A DNA stretch of 64,000 nt from Azospirillum baldaniorum (GCF_003119195.2 NZ_CP022253.1:700001-764000); one strand, 5' to 3'; positions 31,389-38,980 are shown, numbered from the stretch's first letter. Program-made: numbers and translations. Notes: generated by a model not told the origin, from the sequence alone.

Positions 31389-32006
31389 CGCCGCGCTTGC
31401 CTTGTGGCCTGCGTCAACCCGCCGCACACATAGTGCATACCCATGCAACCAGCTGATTGTTAGGGGCTTCTGCGAGGCAGGGAACTTCAGAACATACTTT
31501 AGTATGCACGTTACAATGGCGAAATATTGTGCAGCCTTGCCCAAAGGTTTCCCAATATCATAGGATGTACCCGCTGCCCCCTTAGGGGGATGTCAGCCTC
31601 CCCCCGGCAGTGCTGCTAACACGCCAGGGGGATGCGCCGGGAGCCCATCCCCATTGCAGGCACGCCTCACGCGCCGACCGCCAGTCTCCCTGGGCCAGGG
31701 TGACATACGAAGATATGCGCGAGAGGTGTGCCTATGAAAAGAGCAAAGATCCAATTCGTCACGACTCTGCACTATCTTTGTCGTGATCGCTCCAATCTTC
31801 CTTTCCCAAAGATTAACGCAGCACAAAACGCAAAGCGTTTTGCGATCTATCCACTTTACCATTTCAGGGTTTTTATCGCAGTTCTGGATGCTCTTTCATA
31901 CCAACTTCAACCTATGCTCACAGTGAACACGAAGGCCAATCGGCCTCGGTGATCCTTGACAGAGTTCCTGTTTTGTTCCAGCTTTGAGCGATGCGAAGGG
32001 GGCGCA
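31389..32006. other. Low-GC intergenic stretch, no convincing gene
   Basis: About 600 bases, more AT-rich than the surroundings. It holds the palindrome CATACTTTAGTATG (31493-31506), a small hairpin AAAACGC-aaa-GCGTTTT near 31,830, and TTGACA at 31956-31961 without a good -10 partner. A 74-codon plus-strand frame at 31728-31952 (MKRAKIQFVTTLHYL...) has low-GC codon use and weak support. Possible recent acquisition or regulatory spacer. Confidence 0.5.
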
Positions 32007-32189
32007 ATGACCAGTGACAAGGAGCAGCAGGCCGGACGCGCCGAAGATGCGGACCGGGACGCTGGCGCAGAGCTTACGGCAGAGTTCCACGCCATCTGGG
32101 GAGGGATGTCCCCAGCGGAAAAGCTGAGAGCCCTAAGGATCCTTGAGGGAATGGCGCGCCCTACTGAGAGGACGCCAGATCATCCGTGA
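32007..32189 (+). CDS. Small acidic hypothetical protein
   Basis: A 60-residue protein starting MTSDKEQQAGRAEDADRDAG, ending ERTPDHP. The helix WGGMSPAEKLRALRILEGMA resembles the repressor's AIFGAMSPKQKAEAIKKLTD, its convergent neighbour, which it overlaps by 29 bases. The shared SPxxK motif may hint at a common partner. Function unknown. Confidence 0.55.
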   Translation: MTSDKEQQAGRAEDADRDAGAELTAEFHAIWGGMSPAEKLRALRILEGMARPTERTPDHP

Positions 32190-32526
32190 GCTTCTTGATC
32201 GCTTCGGCTTTCTGTTTGGGAGACATGGCGCCGAAGATGGCATCCGCCATTTCATCAAGCTCTGGAACAGGTGCTTCTCGGCCAATGAGCTGGTCGATTG
32301 TCACGGGCCGCTTTAACAGCTTCGTCGCCCCATCGGCAAGCCGCTCGAGGGTCTTGATGGAGATGTTCGGGGTTTTGGCCCCGCTGAGCGGCTCGTTCAG
32401 GGAGTTGTATGACACCCCGGAAGCTTTTGACCATACGTTCGGGTTTTCGAGGCCATCCTTGTTGGCCTCGAAAAACGAGCGCAGGCCGGCGACCCGGCGA
32501 GCTTGATCTTCAGCGTCAGTTGCCAT
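32161..32526 (-). CDS. HTH repressor of inner prophage (CI-like)
   Basis: A 121-residue DNA-binding protein starting MATDAEDQARRVAGLRSFFE. The helix-turn-helix is NVWSKASGVSYNSLNEPLSGAKTPN in pattern. There is no S24 peptidase domain, so induction would not use self-cleavage. It is transcribed away from the Cro-like gene with shared operators between. It is the likely lysogeny repressor. The start at 32526 was chosen over an upstream frame that runs through the operators. Confidence 0.75.
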   Translation of the reverse strand: MATDAEDQARRVAGLRSFFEANKDGLENPNVWSKASGVSYNSLNEPLSGAKTPNISIKTLERLADGATKLLKRPVTIDQLIGREAPVPELDEMADAIFGAMSPKQKAEAIKKLTDDLASSQ

Positions 32527-32544
32527 TCCCCCATTGTGCTGATT

Positions 32545-32613
32545 TCTCGCCACAGCGATATCTCGGTATAGCGAGTTAATGGGCTTGACGTTGTCTCGGT
32601 ATAGCGAGACAAT
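32545..32613 (+). promoter_or_regulatory. PR promoter and three operators
   Basis: PR: TTGACG (32585-32590), 17-base spacer, GACAAT (32608-32613). Operators: OR3 TCTCGCCACAGCGATA (32545-32560), OR2 TCTCGGTATAGCGAGT (32561-32576, abutting OR3), OR1 TCTCGGTATAGCGAGA (32594-32609) inside the promoter. The consensus TCTCGSTATAGCGAGA is shared with PL. Confidence 0.85.
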
Positions 32614-32619
32614 GCACCC

Positions 32620-32841
32620 ATGATGATCGAACGCGCCGCCAATCATATTCGCGCCTGCCTCAACCAACCGGGCGTAAAGATTGACCAGATTGCCCGTAAA
32701 GCGGGTTTGAGCTGGGAGACGGTCAAGAAGGCTTCTGAGCCGGGGTCCGACCCGAAGCTCTCGACCTTGGCAGCTCTGGAGTCTGCTATCGCCGAGGATC
32801 GCAAGAAGCGCCGTCGCCCTCCGCACGAAGCCCGCGCGTAG
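32620..32841 (+). CDS. Cro-like HTH regulator
   Basis: A 73-residue protein starting MMIERAANHIRACLNQPGVK with the helix-turn-helix KIDQIARKAGLSWETVKKAS and a basic C-terminus (RKKRRRPPHEARA). It is the first gene of the rightward operon. Its ATG pair (32620, 32623) lies about at the expected PR start point, so the mRNA could be leaderless. It would antagonise the repressor at the same operators (inference). Confidence 0.75.
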   Translation: MMIERAANHIRACLNQPGVKIDQIARKAGLSWETVKKASEPGSDPKLSTLAALESAIAEDRKKRRRPPHEARA

Positions 32842-33020
32842 GAGACCCGGCCATGGCTGACCATGCCTGCCTCCTCGCCGCGCGCCTCTCGGTTCGCTCC
32901 GGGCAGACTCCTCCCCATTCTCCCACGCGTCGAGCGTACCGGTCCTTCCGGGCCGGTGTCACGGGAGCATGCGGTTGGGTTGCGTCCCTCTGTGGGGTGA
33001 TGGCCTGCCACGTTCGCGCC

Positions 33021-33212
33021 TCAGCTCTGGCTGGGGTGCTGGTTGTCCATCAGGCGGAGCAGGGGCAGGGCGCCGAACTCGCGCCGTTCGATCTGGTCCG
33101 CGATGCCCCGGCAGTAGATCGCTTGCTTCGGGTCGGTCTCTTCGACTTCGGCGGCGGTCTCGCGGAACCACGCGGCGCGGGCCAAGCCATTCGGCGGGCA
33201 GGGGCGGGCCAT
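33021..33212 (-). CDS. Small hypothetical protein, antisense within rightward operon
   Basis: A 63-residue protein starting MARPCPPNGLARAAWFRETA. The helix AAEVEETDPKQAIYCRGIAD and ERREFGALPLLRLMDN is convincing. It follows the next minus-strand gene with a short gap. Both oppose the PR transcript. Function unknown. Confidence 0.5.
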   Translation of the reverse strand: MARPCPPNGLARAAWFRETAAEVEETDPKQAIYCRGIADQIERREFGALPLLRLMDNQHPSQS

Positions 33213-33215
33213 CGG

Positions 33216-33359
33216 TCAGGGCTCCTTTGCAAAACCGGTTTCCAACTGCTCCGCCAGCTCCAGGCACAGCAGCGCCTTCCGTGGCGCCATGCGGGCCAGC
33301 AGGCGAAGCAAAGTCACAATAGCTGAGGCGATCTGAGCGGCCTTTGGGTCATCTGTCAT
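33216..33359 (-). CDS. 47-residue helical protein
   Basis: Reads MTDDPKAAQIASAIVTLLRL, LARMAPRKALLCLELAEQLE and TGFAKEP. Typical small helical protein, start at 33359, stop 3 bases before the start of the next minus-strand gene (an intergenic arrangement that supports a pair). Function unknown. Confidence 0.5.
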   Translation of the reverse strand: MTDDPKAAQIASAIVTLLRLLARMAPRKALLCLELAEQLETGFAKEP

Positions 33360-33387
33360 GCCTCAATCGTAGTAATCGGGGGATTAC

Positions 33388-33852
33388 ATGGACATTCAAT
33401 CTCAGGGCGTCGTGCGGACCAAGCGGGGCAACAAGATTGCCCACGCTGCCGACAAGATGAAGGACTTGGCCCGTCATCTTCGCCGCTACTTCCGAGACAA
33501 GTACGACGATCGCAAGGTGCGCGAGAACATCGCCGCCGATTACGGCGTCTGCCGCCGTACCGCCGGTCAGTGGCTCAGCACCGGCCCTACCGGGAAGCAT
33601 CTGGTCACCATCATCGCCCGCGAAGGCATGGCGTTCGTGACCCGCGTCATCCACCCCATAGCCACCGTGAAGGACATCCATGAACGCCGACTGGACGCCC
33701 GGCAGGCCGCCCTTGAAGCCCAGCTCTCCGCCGAGCGCGCCGACCTGGAAGCAGACGTTGCGTCGGGTGGTGCAATCTCTCGTGGCCGCCGGGATCGCGC
33801 TGTCTCGGTCATTGGGGCGCTGAAGGCCCGCCTCCGCCGGGAGGCCGCGTGA
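33388..33852 (+). CDS. HTH-containing phage protein
   Basis: A 154-residue basic protein starting MDIQSQGVVRTKRGNKIAHA. The helix-turn-helix-like stretch is IAADYGVCRRTAGQWLSTGP; the C-terminal half is a long charged coiled coil (ARQAALEAQLSAERADLEAD). It may be a CII-type or replication-associated DNA-binding protein. Its stop overlaps the next ATG (TGATG). Confidence 0.6.
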   Translation: MDIQSQGVVRTKRGNKIAHAADKMKDLARHLRRYFRDKYDDRKVRENIAADYGVCRRTAGQWLSTGPTGKHLVTIIAREGMAFVTRVIHPIATVKDIHERRLDARQAALEAQLSAERADLEADVASGGAISRGRRDRAVSVIGALKARLRREAA

Positions 33853-34121
33853 TGGACCACCGCGCCATTGATCCCGTCACGCTCCTGACCAGCCACCGCC
33901 CGTTGGGAGCCCGCGCTGTCGCCCTGGACATGGCGGAGCAAGCCCGCCTCGCCGTTGCCGCCGGCGCCAAGGTCACCCGCTACGCGCCGCCGGAGCTGTC
34001 CGCTCACCATGAGGAACTGGCGCGCAAGTTCGCCGAGCGCAGCGCCCGTGCCAAGGCTCGGATCAGGCCGAGCACGCGGGCGGCATGCGCTACCGCTGGA
34101 CGTCGGAAAGGGGACGCCTGA
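33852..34121 (+). CDS. Small hypothetical protein
   Basis: An 89-residue protein starting MDHRAIDPVTLLTSHRPLGA, helical with a basic C-terminus. It is coupled to both neighbours by TGATG contacts. Function unknown. Confidence 0.58.
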   Translation: MDHRAIDPVTLLTSHRPLGARAVALDMAEQARLAVAAGAKVTRYAPPELSAHHEELARKFAERSARAKARIRPSTRAACATAGRRKGDA

Positions 34122-34597
34122 TGTCCCGTCGCTGCGGCGTCTCCGTCAACAATCTTGGCCCCGTCGCCCGCCGTCAGGTGGATGCCTTCCTGATCGCCGA
34201 ACAGGCGGTGAAGGAGATGCGGGCCGCGCCGCGCCGCGCCCCTGCTGTTGCCGAGACGCCGTTGCAAATCTCCGTTGCGGAGTTCCTTGGGCTCGCCCTG
34301 CCGGATGACGCGTGGTTCTGCCACATCCCCAACGGCGGAAAGCGCCTCAAGAGCGAGGCCGCCAAGCTGAAGGCTATGGGCGCCCGCGCCGGAGCGCCGG
34401 ACCTGCTCGTCGTGTGGCGGGGCATCGCCTTCTTCGTCGAGATGAAAACCGACGCCGGGAGCCTGTCTGCTGATCAGCGGGAGTGCCATGCCGCGCTCCG
34501 CTCCGCCGGCTGCTGTGTCGCCGTGGCCCGCTCCGTCTCCGGCGTCGAGCAGGTCCTTCGATCCTGGAACATTCCTTTGAAAGCGAGGGCATCATGA
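34121..34597 (+). CDS. VRR-NUC domain nuclease
   Basis: A 158-residue nuclease of the PD-(D/E)xK superfamily. The VRR-NUC signature is FCHIPNGGKRLKSEAAKLKA, GARAGAPDLLVVWRGIAFFV, E-M-K-T-D, then LSADQRECHAALRSAGCCVA. The catalytic D and E-x-K lie in GAPDLLVV and VEMKTD. Often found in phage early regions, acting on branched DNA. It starts with ATG in the overlapping TGATG of the previous gene. Confidence 0.88.
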   Translation: MSRRCGVSVNNLGPVARRQVDAFLIAEQAVKEMRAAPRRAPAVAETPLQISVAEFLGLALPDDAWFCHIPNGGKRLKSEAAKLKAMGARAGAPDLLVVWRGIAFFVEMKTDAGSLSADQRECHAALRSAGCCVAVARSVSGVEQVLRSWNIPLKARAS

Positions 34598-35061
34598 TGC
34601 AGTTGTCCCCAGCCGAGCTTTCCGCCCCGGCCCGCGCCGCGGTCGCCGCCATGGTGAAGACCGGCCAGCCCGCCGTCGTCCAGTACGAGCGCGGCGAGCG
34701 CAAAGCCTACTTCCGCACCACCGGCGGCAAGGAAAAGCCCGTTGACCCGATGGCCGTTGACGAGCTGGTCAAGGCCGGCATCGTCGCCGACCGTCAGGAC
34801 GGGCTTTTTGCCGGCATCGGCCAGACCTACGAGCCGCGCCAGCACGCCGTCCTGAAGATCCGTCTCGGCGGCACACGCACCGACAAGGCGACCGGCGCCC
34901 GCTTCCGCAAGGCTGAGGTGGAAACGACCGCCGGGGCGTTCCAGTGCGAGGTCTGCGCCCGTGCCAGCAAGGACGCCGACCCGTTGGACGGAGACGGCAT
35001 CAAGGCCGAGGTCCGCCGCCTGATCGCCGAGAAGCGCCCCATGCTTGGCGGTGCCCAATGA
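34594..35061 (+). CDS. Early rightward hypothetical protein
   Basis: A 155-residue protein starting MMQLSPAELSAPARAAVAAM, with a beta section KAYFRTTGGKEKPVDPMAVD and a C-terminal Cys pair (CEVCARASKD). Coupled to the next gene (ATGA). Function unknown. Confidence 0.6.
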   Translation: MMQLSPAELSAPARAAVAAMVKTGQPAVVQYERGERKAYFRTTGGKEKPVDPMAVDELVKAGIVADRQDGLFAGIGQTYEPRQHAVLKIRLGGTRTDKATGARFRKAEVETTAGAFQCEVCARASKDADPLDGDGIKAEVRRLIAEKRPMLGGAQ

Positions 35062-35279
35062 ACCCGGAGACGCAAGCCGTTCTCGCCGCTCTTCCTGGCC
35101 CCGGAGAGCGCGGCGAGACCATCCCGGCAGTGGCCGTCAAGGCGGGGCTCCCCCTCTGGAAAGCCCGTTGCGCGGTGTCCGCTCTGAAGGCCATCGCCCC
35201 CGGCACCATCGAAGACATCGGCCCGGCCACCGCCAAGCGCGGCGCCACCGGCGAGCATCTGTATCGGAGGGCGTCATGA
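35058..35279 (+). CDS. Small winged-helix-like protein
   Basis: A 73-residue protein starting MNPETQAVLAALPGPGERGE. The core IPAVAVKAGLPLWKARCAVSALKAI looks like a winged helix, and GEHLYRRAS ends the protein. Possible transcription or replication adaptor. Coupled by ATGA contacts at both ends. Confidence 0.55.
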   Translation: MNPETQAVLAALPGPGERGETIPAVAVKAGLPLWKARCAVSALKAIAPGTIEDIGPATAKRGATGEHLYRRAS

Positions 35280-35524
35280 GCGACGTCGGCGGCATCGCCG
35301 CGGACCGCCTGAAATCCTTCGTGGAGCGCATCGAGCGCCTGGAGGAGGAGAAGCGCGGCCTGCAGGAGGACATCAAGGAGGTCTACTCAGAGGCCAAGGG
35401 CACCGGTTTCGACACCAAGATCATCCGCGAGATCATCCGCCTCCGGAAGATGGACAAGGCCGACCTTCAGGAGAAGGAGGCGATCATGGCGCTCTACAAG
35501 GAAGCGCTTGGGATGGCGGAGTGA
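35276..35524 (+). CDS. gapR: Phage GapR-like (DUF2312) protein
   Basis: An 82-residue homologue of the alphaproteobacterial chromatin protein GapR. The block ADRLKSFVERIERLEEEKRG, IKEVYSEAKGTGFDTKIIRE and IIRLRKMDKADLQEKEAIMA aligns with the Caulobacter family in every helix. GapR clamps overtwisted DNA ahead of replication forks and transcription. A phage copy beside the replication genes may modify host or phage DNA topology (inference). Coupled to the upstream gene by ATGA. Confidence 0.88.
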   Translation: MSDVGGIAADRLKSFVERIERLEEEKRGLQEDIKEVYSEAKGTGFDTKIIREIIRLRKMDKADLQEKEAIMALYKEALGMAE

Positions 35525-35533
35525 GGACGCGAA

Positions 35534-35779
35534 ATGTCCGCAAGACCCAACCCCATCTCCGATGTCCGCCGCTTCCGTGAGCGCCTGAAGTCGGCCCGCC
35601 TCTCACTCAACCTGACGCAAGGTGACGTCGCCAGCCGCATGGGCAAGGACGCCCGCACCATCCGACGCTGGGAGAACAACGAGGGCGACCCGTCTCTTCC
35701 TGAGGCCGCGCTGTGGGCGCATGCCGTCGGCGTCCAGATGCTCCCGCCGCCGGCGGACGCCCCAACAGCCGCGGAGTAG
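35534..35779 (+). CDS. XRE-family HTH protein
   Basis: An 81-residue protein starting MSARPNPISDVRRFRERLKS. The canonical XRE helix-turn-helix is LNLTQGDVASRMGKDARTIR-RWENNEG. Lies immediately upstream of the O-like initiator and may control replication or late genes. Confidence 0.78.
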   Translation: MSARPNPISDVRRFRERLKSARLSLNLTQGDVASRMGKDARTIRRWENNEGDPSLPEAALWAHAVGVQMLPPPADAPTAAE

Positions 35780-35786
35780 GGCGCCC

Positions 35787-36566
35787 ATGAGCTTCCGCCT
35801 CCAGTCCATCGCTTGGGACGCTCCATTCGCCGGGAACGTCAAGCTGGTGCTCCTGCGCCTATGCCACTTCGCGGACGACGACGGGGCCAACGTGTTCCCG
35901 ACCGTTGGTCGCGTCGCGAAGGACTGCGGCATCAGCGAGCGCACCACCCAGGAGGCTATCCGCGCCATCGAAGCTACCGGCGTTCTGGTCATGGTGAAGG
36001 AGGCCGATGCCGGGGCCAAGCGCGCACGCGAATACCGCATCGACGTGGCCGCTCTGGAGGCCCTGGTAAAGGGTGACGGGTGCGAAATCTGCACGGGTGC
36101 GAAATCTGCACGGGTGCAGAAAACGACGGTGACGGGTGCGAAATCTGCACCCAACCCTATCATAGAACCTATCAATCCTCCTCCTGCTGAGACGGGCGCG
36201 GGCGCAAAGCCGAAAGCCCAGTTCATCGTTGTCGGGGAGCACATCGCCTCCCTGACCGGCTGGGACCGCAACCCGAACTGGCTCGGGAACTACGGCCGCG
36301 TCGTCTCCTGGCTGAAAAGCGGCTGGGACCCCGACCTGGATATCTACCCGACCGTGGAGCGCGTGATGGCCCGGCGCAGCAGCCAAGGCCCGCCGGGCGG
36401 CTTGGAATACTTCGAGCGCGCCATTGCCGACGCCCACGCCAACCGAACGAAACCGATCCCCGAAGGAGCCGCCCATGTCCAACGTGATCCCCTTCGAAGC
36501 CCCCGCCAGCAGCCTGCAAACCGGTTCCAAGACCTACTTGACGCCCAGCTTGCGGGCCGCGCTTGA
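35787..36566 (+). CDS. O-like replication initiator with internal iterons
   Basis: A 259-residue protein starting MSFRLQSIAWDAPFAGNVKL. The N-terminal winged helix (HFADDDGANVFPTVGRVAKD CGISERTTQEAIRAIE in pattern) matches phage replication-initiator HTH domains. A linker encoded by DNA iterons and an AKSA-rich segment follows, then a C-terminal domain (TGWDRNPNWLGNYGRVVSWL). This is the lambda O plan: DNA-binding domain, origin inside the gene, partner-binding C-terminus. The start at 35787 was chosen for the conserved beginning. It overlaps the next gene by 92 bases. Confidence 0.72.
   Translation: MSFRLQSIAWDAPFAGNVKLVLLRLCHFADDDGANVFPTVGRVAKDCGISERTTQEAIRAIEATGVLVMVKEADAGAKRAREYRIDVAALEALVKGDGCEICTGAKSARVQKTTVTGAKSAPNPIIEPINPPPAETGAGAKPKAQFIVVGEHIASLTGWDRNPNWLGNYGRVVSWLKSGWDPDLDIYPTVERVMARRSSQGPPGGLEYFERAIADAHANRTKPIPEGAAHVQRDPLRSPRQQPANRFQDLLDAQLAGRA
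36076..36148. repeat. 17-bp iterons, candidate replication origin
   Basis: ACGGGTGCGAAATCTGC at 36076-36092, 36093-36109 and 36132-36148, with a partial copy at 36110-36117. All are in the same direction, inside the O-like gene. A less GC-rich stretch follows (ATCATAGAACCTATCAATCC). Confidence 0.72.
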
Positions 36567-37146
36567 GACACCCGCCGTGGGCGTCGTGACCGACGAAGGC
36601 TACGTCATGCGCCCTGGGGTCTGGAAGCCGCCGGCCGTCGTGACCGCCGACATGCAGCGGGACGCCGCCCAGGCCATGGGTGCCCTGAAGCTCCGCGGGG
36701 GCCCGGTCAGCCCGCAGAAGGCGCAGGAATGGGTGGCCCACCTCGCCCTGCGGTGCAACGGGAGCCAGCTCCCGCCGGAAACCAAGCTGGCCGGCGCCGT
36801 CTCGGACATCCTGCGTAGCGGCTACCCGGCCGCGATCTTCGAAGACGATGAGGCGTTCGACCGGGTCTCCCGCAAGTTCCGCTTCTGGCCGGGCTGGGCC
36901 GAGCTGTCGGAAGCCCTGGATGCCGAGCGCTCACGGCTGCGCGACGAGTGGTCCCGCCTGTCCGCGATCGCCAAGGGCGGCCAGCAGACTCCGCGCCCCG
37001 CCCAGCAGGATGACGAGCCGACCGGCCCGCGCGCGATGAGCGAGGCGACCCAGAAGCTCATGGACGAGTACTGGGCGAAGAACGGCGGTCGCCCGGCGCC
37101 GCGGGGCATGGCGGCCGCCACCGACGCGCGCCGCATGGAGGGCTGA
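36475..37146 (+). CDS. Replication-region hypothetical protein (P-like position)
   Basis: A 223-residue protein starting MSNVIPFEAPASSLQTGSKT. The helical middle (MQRDAAQAMGALKLRGGPVS) and the C-terminal part (EATQKLMDEYWAKNGGRPAP) show no Walker motif. It directly follows the O-like gene, where helicase-loading partners sit in lambdoid phages; no sequence proof. GAAGGAG precedes the ATG. Confidence 0.6.
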   Translation: MSNVIPFEAPASSLQTGSKTYLTPSLRAALETPAVGVVTDEGYVMRPGVWKPPAVVTADMQRDAAQAMGALKLRGGPVSPQKAQEWVAHLALRCNGSQLPPETKLAGAVSDILRSGYPAAIFEDDEAFDRVSRKFRFWPGWAELSEALDAERSRLRDEWSRLSAIAKGGQQTPRPAQQDDEPTGPRAMSEATQKLMDEYWAKNGGRPAPRGMAAATDARRMEG

Positions 37147-37150
37147 CGGG

Positions 37151-37837
37151 ATGGGGAACATGGCGCTGAGCGCTGAGGTGATGGACCGGGTGGAGCGGAC
37201 CTATACGGCCATGGAGCGGGCCATTGCCTCCGACGAGGCCCGGCGGGAGCTGATGCGCCAGGAGGCGAGGGCGGACTTCCTCGACGGCTTCGGACGGCAC
37301 CGGGACCGGAAGACCGGGATCGTCGTGGACGTCCACGAGAACGACAAGGGCACGGCGCAGACCCGCGCCAAGCTGCGGCCGGACACGCTGGTCCTGCTGC
37401 TGAACCGGGGAGCCGAGCGCGGCCTGTCGCAGGAGCAGTACGACGCCGCCCACCTGATCCGCTCCGCGGTGACGATCATCATCGCCGGCATGGGGCTGAA
37501 GGCCTGCAGCATGGAGCGCCTGGGCGGGCCCGGCCGCTCCGACGGCGAGACCGAGACGGAATGGGCCGTGCGCGTGCAGGAGGACTACAACGCGTGGGTG
37601 GACGTCATGGCGGAGCGGGCCGCCGCGGCGAAGCTGGTGCGCCGGGACAGCAGGGCATGGCAAGCCGGCCCGGTGCTGGACATCGTGGTCGACGGGATGA
37701 CCTGCAACGAGGTCGCCGCGGCCCGGTGCATGCGGGACAAGGCGATCGTCCCGGCGCTGCGCGACGCGCTGGACCTTTACAACGACCTGAGGAAGCACGG
37801 CAGGAAAAGCGCCAACCGGGGTAATCTTTCTGCTTGA
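37151..37837 (+). CDS. Hypothetical regulator at the early-late border
   Basis: A 228-residue helical protein. Noted blocks are RGLSQEQYDAAHLIRSAVTI and VVDGMTCNEVAAARCMRDKA. The latter looks like an HTH. It is the last gene before a candidate promoter and the late block, the place of a Q-type antiterminator or late activator. This role is suggested by position only. Confidence 0.58.
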   Translation: MGNMALSAEVMDRVERTYTAMERAIASDEARRELMRQEARADFLDGFGRHRDRKTGIVVDVHENDKGTAQTRAKLRPDTLVLLLNRGAERGLSQEQYDAAHLIRSAVTIIIAGMGLKACSMERLGGPGRSDGETETEWAVRVQEDYNAWVDVMAERAAAAKLVRRDSRAWQAGPVLDIVVDGMTCNEVAAARCMRDKAIVPALRDALDLYNDLRKHGRKSANRGNLSA

Positions 37838-37862
37838 CCAACTGCCGCCACTAACGTATCGA
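37834..37862 (+). promoter_or_regulatory. Candidate late promoter
   Basis: TTGACC at 37834-37839, a 17-base spacer, TATCGA at 37857-37862. It overlaps the end of the previous gene and precedes the gp49-like, holin-candidate and late genes. Confidence 0.5.
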
Positions 37863-37984
37863 TAGTGGTACGTTGCACCACGCAGCGCTAAGCGTAGCCC
37901 GGCCGGAGAAATCCGCGCCGGGCTTTGCCGTTTCCCCATTCGGAACGAACGTTCCCCCACATCCCCCTCCCCCCGGAGCCCCAC

Positions 37985-38284
37985 ATGCTGAACGAAGCCG
38001 CCCTGAGCGCGGCGCTCGACGCTTGCCCTGGCGAGCGCGTGACGCTGGAATACATGCTATCCCGCATCGTTTCGAAGGACTTCACCGTCCTGCCGGACAG
38101 CACCGTGACCATCTGCAACATCACTTTGGACAACGGCTATTCGGTCCGTGGTGAAAGCGCCTGCGTGGACCCGGCCAACTTCAACCGCGAGATCGGCCAG
38201 CACTACGCGGAGAAGCAGGCCATGGACAAGCTGTGGCCGCTGTTCGGCTTCCTCCTGGCGGAGAAGCGGTCCCGCGCCGCCTGA
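37985..38284 (+). CDS. N4 gp49 / Sf6 gene 66 family protein
   Basis: A 99-residue protein starting MLNEAALSAALDACPGERVT. The family core is TVTICNITLDNGYSVRGESA followed by CVDPANFNREIGQHYAEKQA and KLWPLFGFLLAEK. Common in podoviruses; function unknown. Confidence 0.82.
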   Translation: MLNEAALSAALDACPGERVTLEYMLSRIVSKDFTVLPDSTVTICNITLDNGYSVRGESACVDPANFNREIGQHYAEKQAMDKLWPLFGFLLAEKRSRAA

Positions 38285-38394
38285 CCAATCCCCGAGTTCA
38301 GCGGGTGCGCGCCGCATCGGCATGCCCCGGTCGCTTCTCCCCCAGTGCGCGCCCGCTGATCCCCACAACCTGACCACAGACCCAGCGAGGCCGC

Positions 38395-38580
38395 ATGGCC
38401 CGGAGCAGCGCCATGACCCCAGCATACGGTGACGCAGGCGTTGGGGGCGGCGGCTTAGTGGCTGCTACCTGGGCTGGCACGGTCAACGACGCGCTCCAAC
38501 TCGTTATCCTGCTGCTGACCATCGTGCTTCTCGCCTATCGCATCCGGAACGCACGAAATCGCGCGAAAGGTGAGGACTGA
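38395..38580 (+). CDS. Small membrane protein, holin candidate
   Basis: A 61-residue protein with a glycine-rich N-terminus, one strong membrane helix (ALQLVILLLTIVLLAYRI) and a charged C-terminus (RNARNRAKGED). This is the size and topology of a single-helix holin. Far from the endolysin gene, so only a candidate. Coupled to the next frame by TGATG. Confidence 0.55.
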   Translation: MARSSAMTPAYGDAGVGGGGLVAATWAGTVNDALQLVILLLTIVLLAYRIRNARNRAKGED

Positions 38581-38672
38581 TGCTCTCCTTGCTCGATATC
38601 CCCTCCGGTGTGCTGGCCGTCATGATCGCCACCGTCGAGGCCGCCCGAATGCGCATGGAGCAGAGGCGCTAG
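38580..38672 (+). CDS. 30-residue hydrophobic peptide
   Basis: Reads MLSLLDIPSGVLAVMIATVE then AARMRMEQRR. Short amphipathic/membrane peptide coupled to the holin-like gene. Could be an accessory lysis peptide; weak evidence. Confidence 0.4.
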   Translation: MLSLLDIPSGVLAVMIATVEAARMRMEQRR

Positions 38673-38980
38673 GCCGCGTCCGGCTGTTGCTCTCCCGCCC
38701 GAACTGCCAGAGAGATGCCCAGGGCCTTTGTCACCGCAAGCACGGTGGCAAGGGACGGGTTGCCGCTCTCGCTGAGCGCTCGATACAGGCTCTCTCTGGA
38801 CAGTCCGGCAGTCCGCGCCACGTCGGCCATGCCCTTGGCTCTGGCGATGTCGCCCAGAACCGCGGCAATGACCTTCGGGTCGCCATCCTCCAGGGCGGCG
38901 TCGAGGTAGTCGGCGATTGCCTCCGGTGTGGTGAGGCGTTCCGCCGGGTCCCACACCTTGGTTGCCTTTGCCATGCTCAA
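38669..38980 (-). CDS. Antitoxin of a HigBA-like module
   Basis: A 103-residue antitoxin with an XRE-type helix-turn-helix: MADVARTAGLSRESLYRALS and NPSLATVLAVTKALGISLAV. The N-terminal block EAIADYLDAALEDGDPKVIA is typical of phage-type addiction antidotes. Toxin first, antitoxin second, start overlapping the toxin's stop. It probably represses its own operon at the paired palindromes upstream. Confidence 0.88.
   Translation of the reverse strand: MSMAKATKVWDPAERLTTPEAIADYLDAALEDGDPKVIAAVLGDIARAKGMADVARTAGLSRESLYRALSESGNPSLATVLAVTKALGISLAVRAGEQQPDAA

Noticed and set aside
31593..31862. Minus-strand frame of 89 codons
   Set aside because: Low-complexity and no ribosome site; likely chance in a low-GC spacer.
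31956..31984. Promoter from the TTGACA at 31956
   Set aside because: No acceptable -10 box at 16-18 bases.
32853..33326. Plus-strand frame of 157 codons
   Set aside because: Its residue make-up is poor, and two better small proteins are encoded on the other strand of the same bases.
36076..36148. CRISPR-like array
   Set aside because: Repeats are 17 bp, two are directly abutting with no spacers, and they lie inside a coding gene; iterons fit better.
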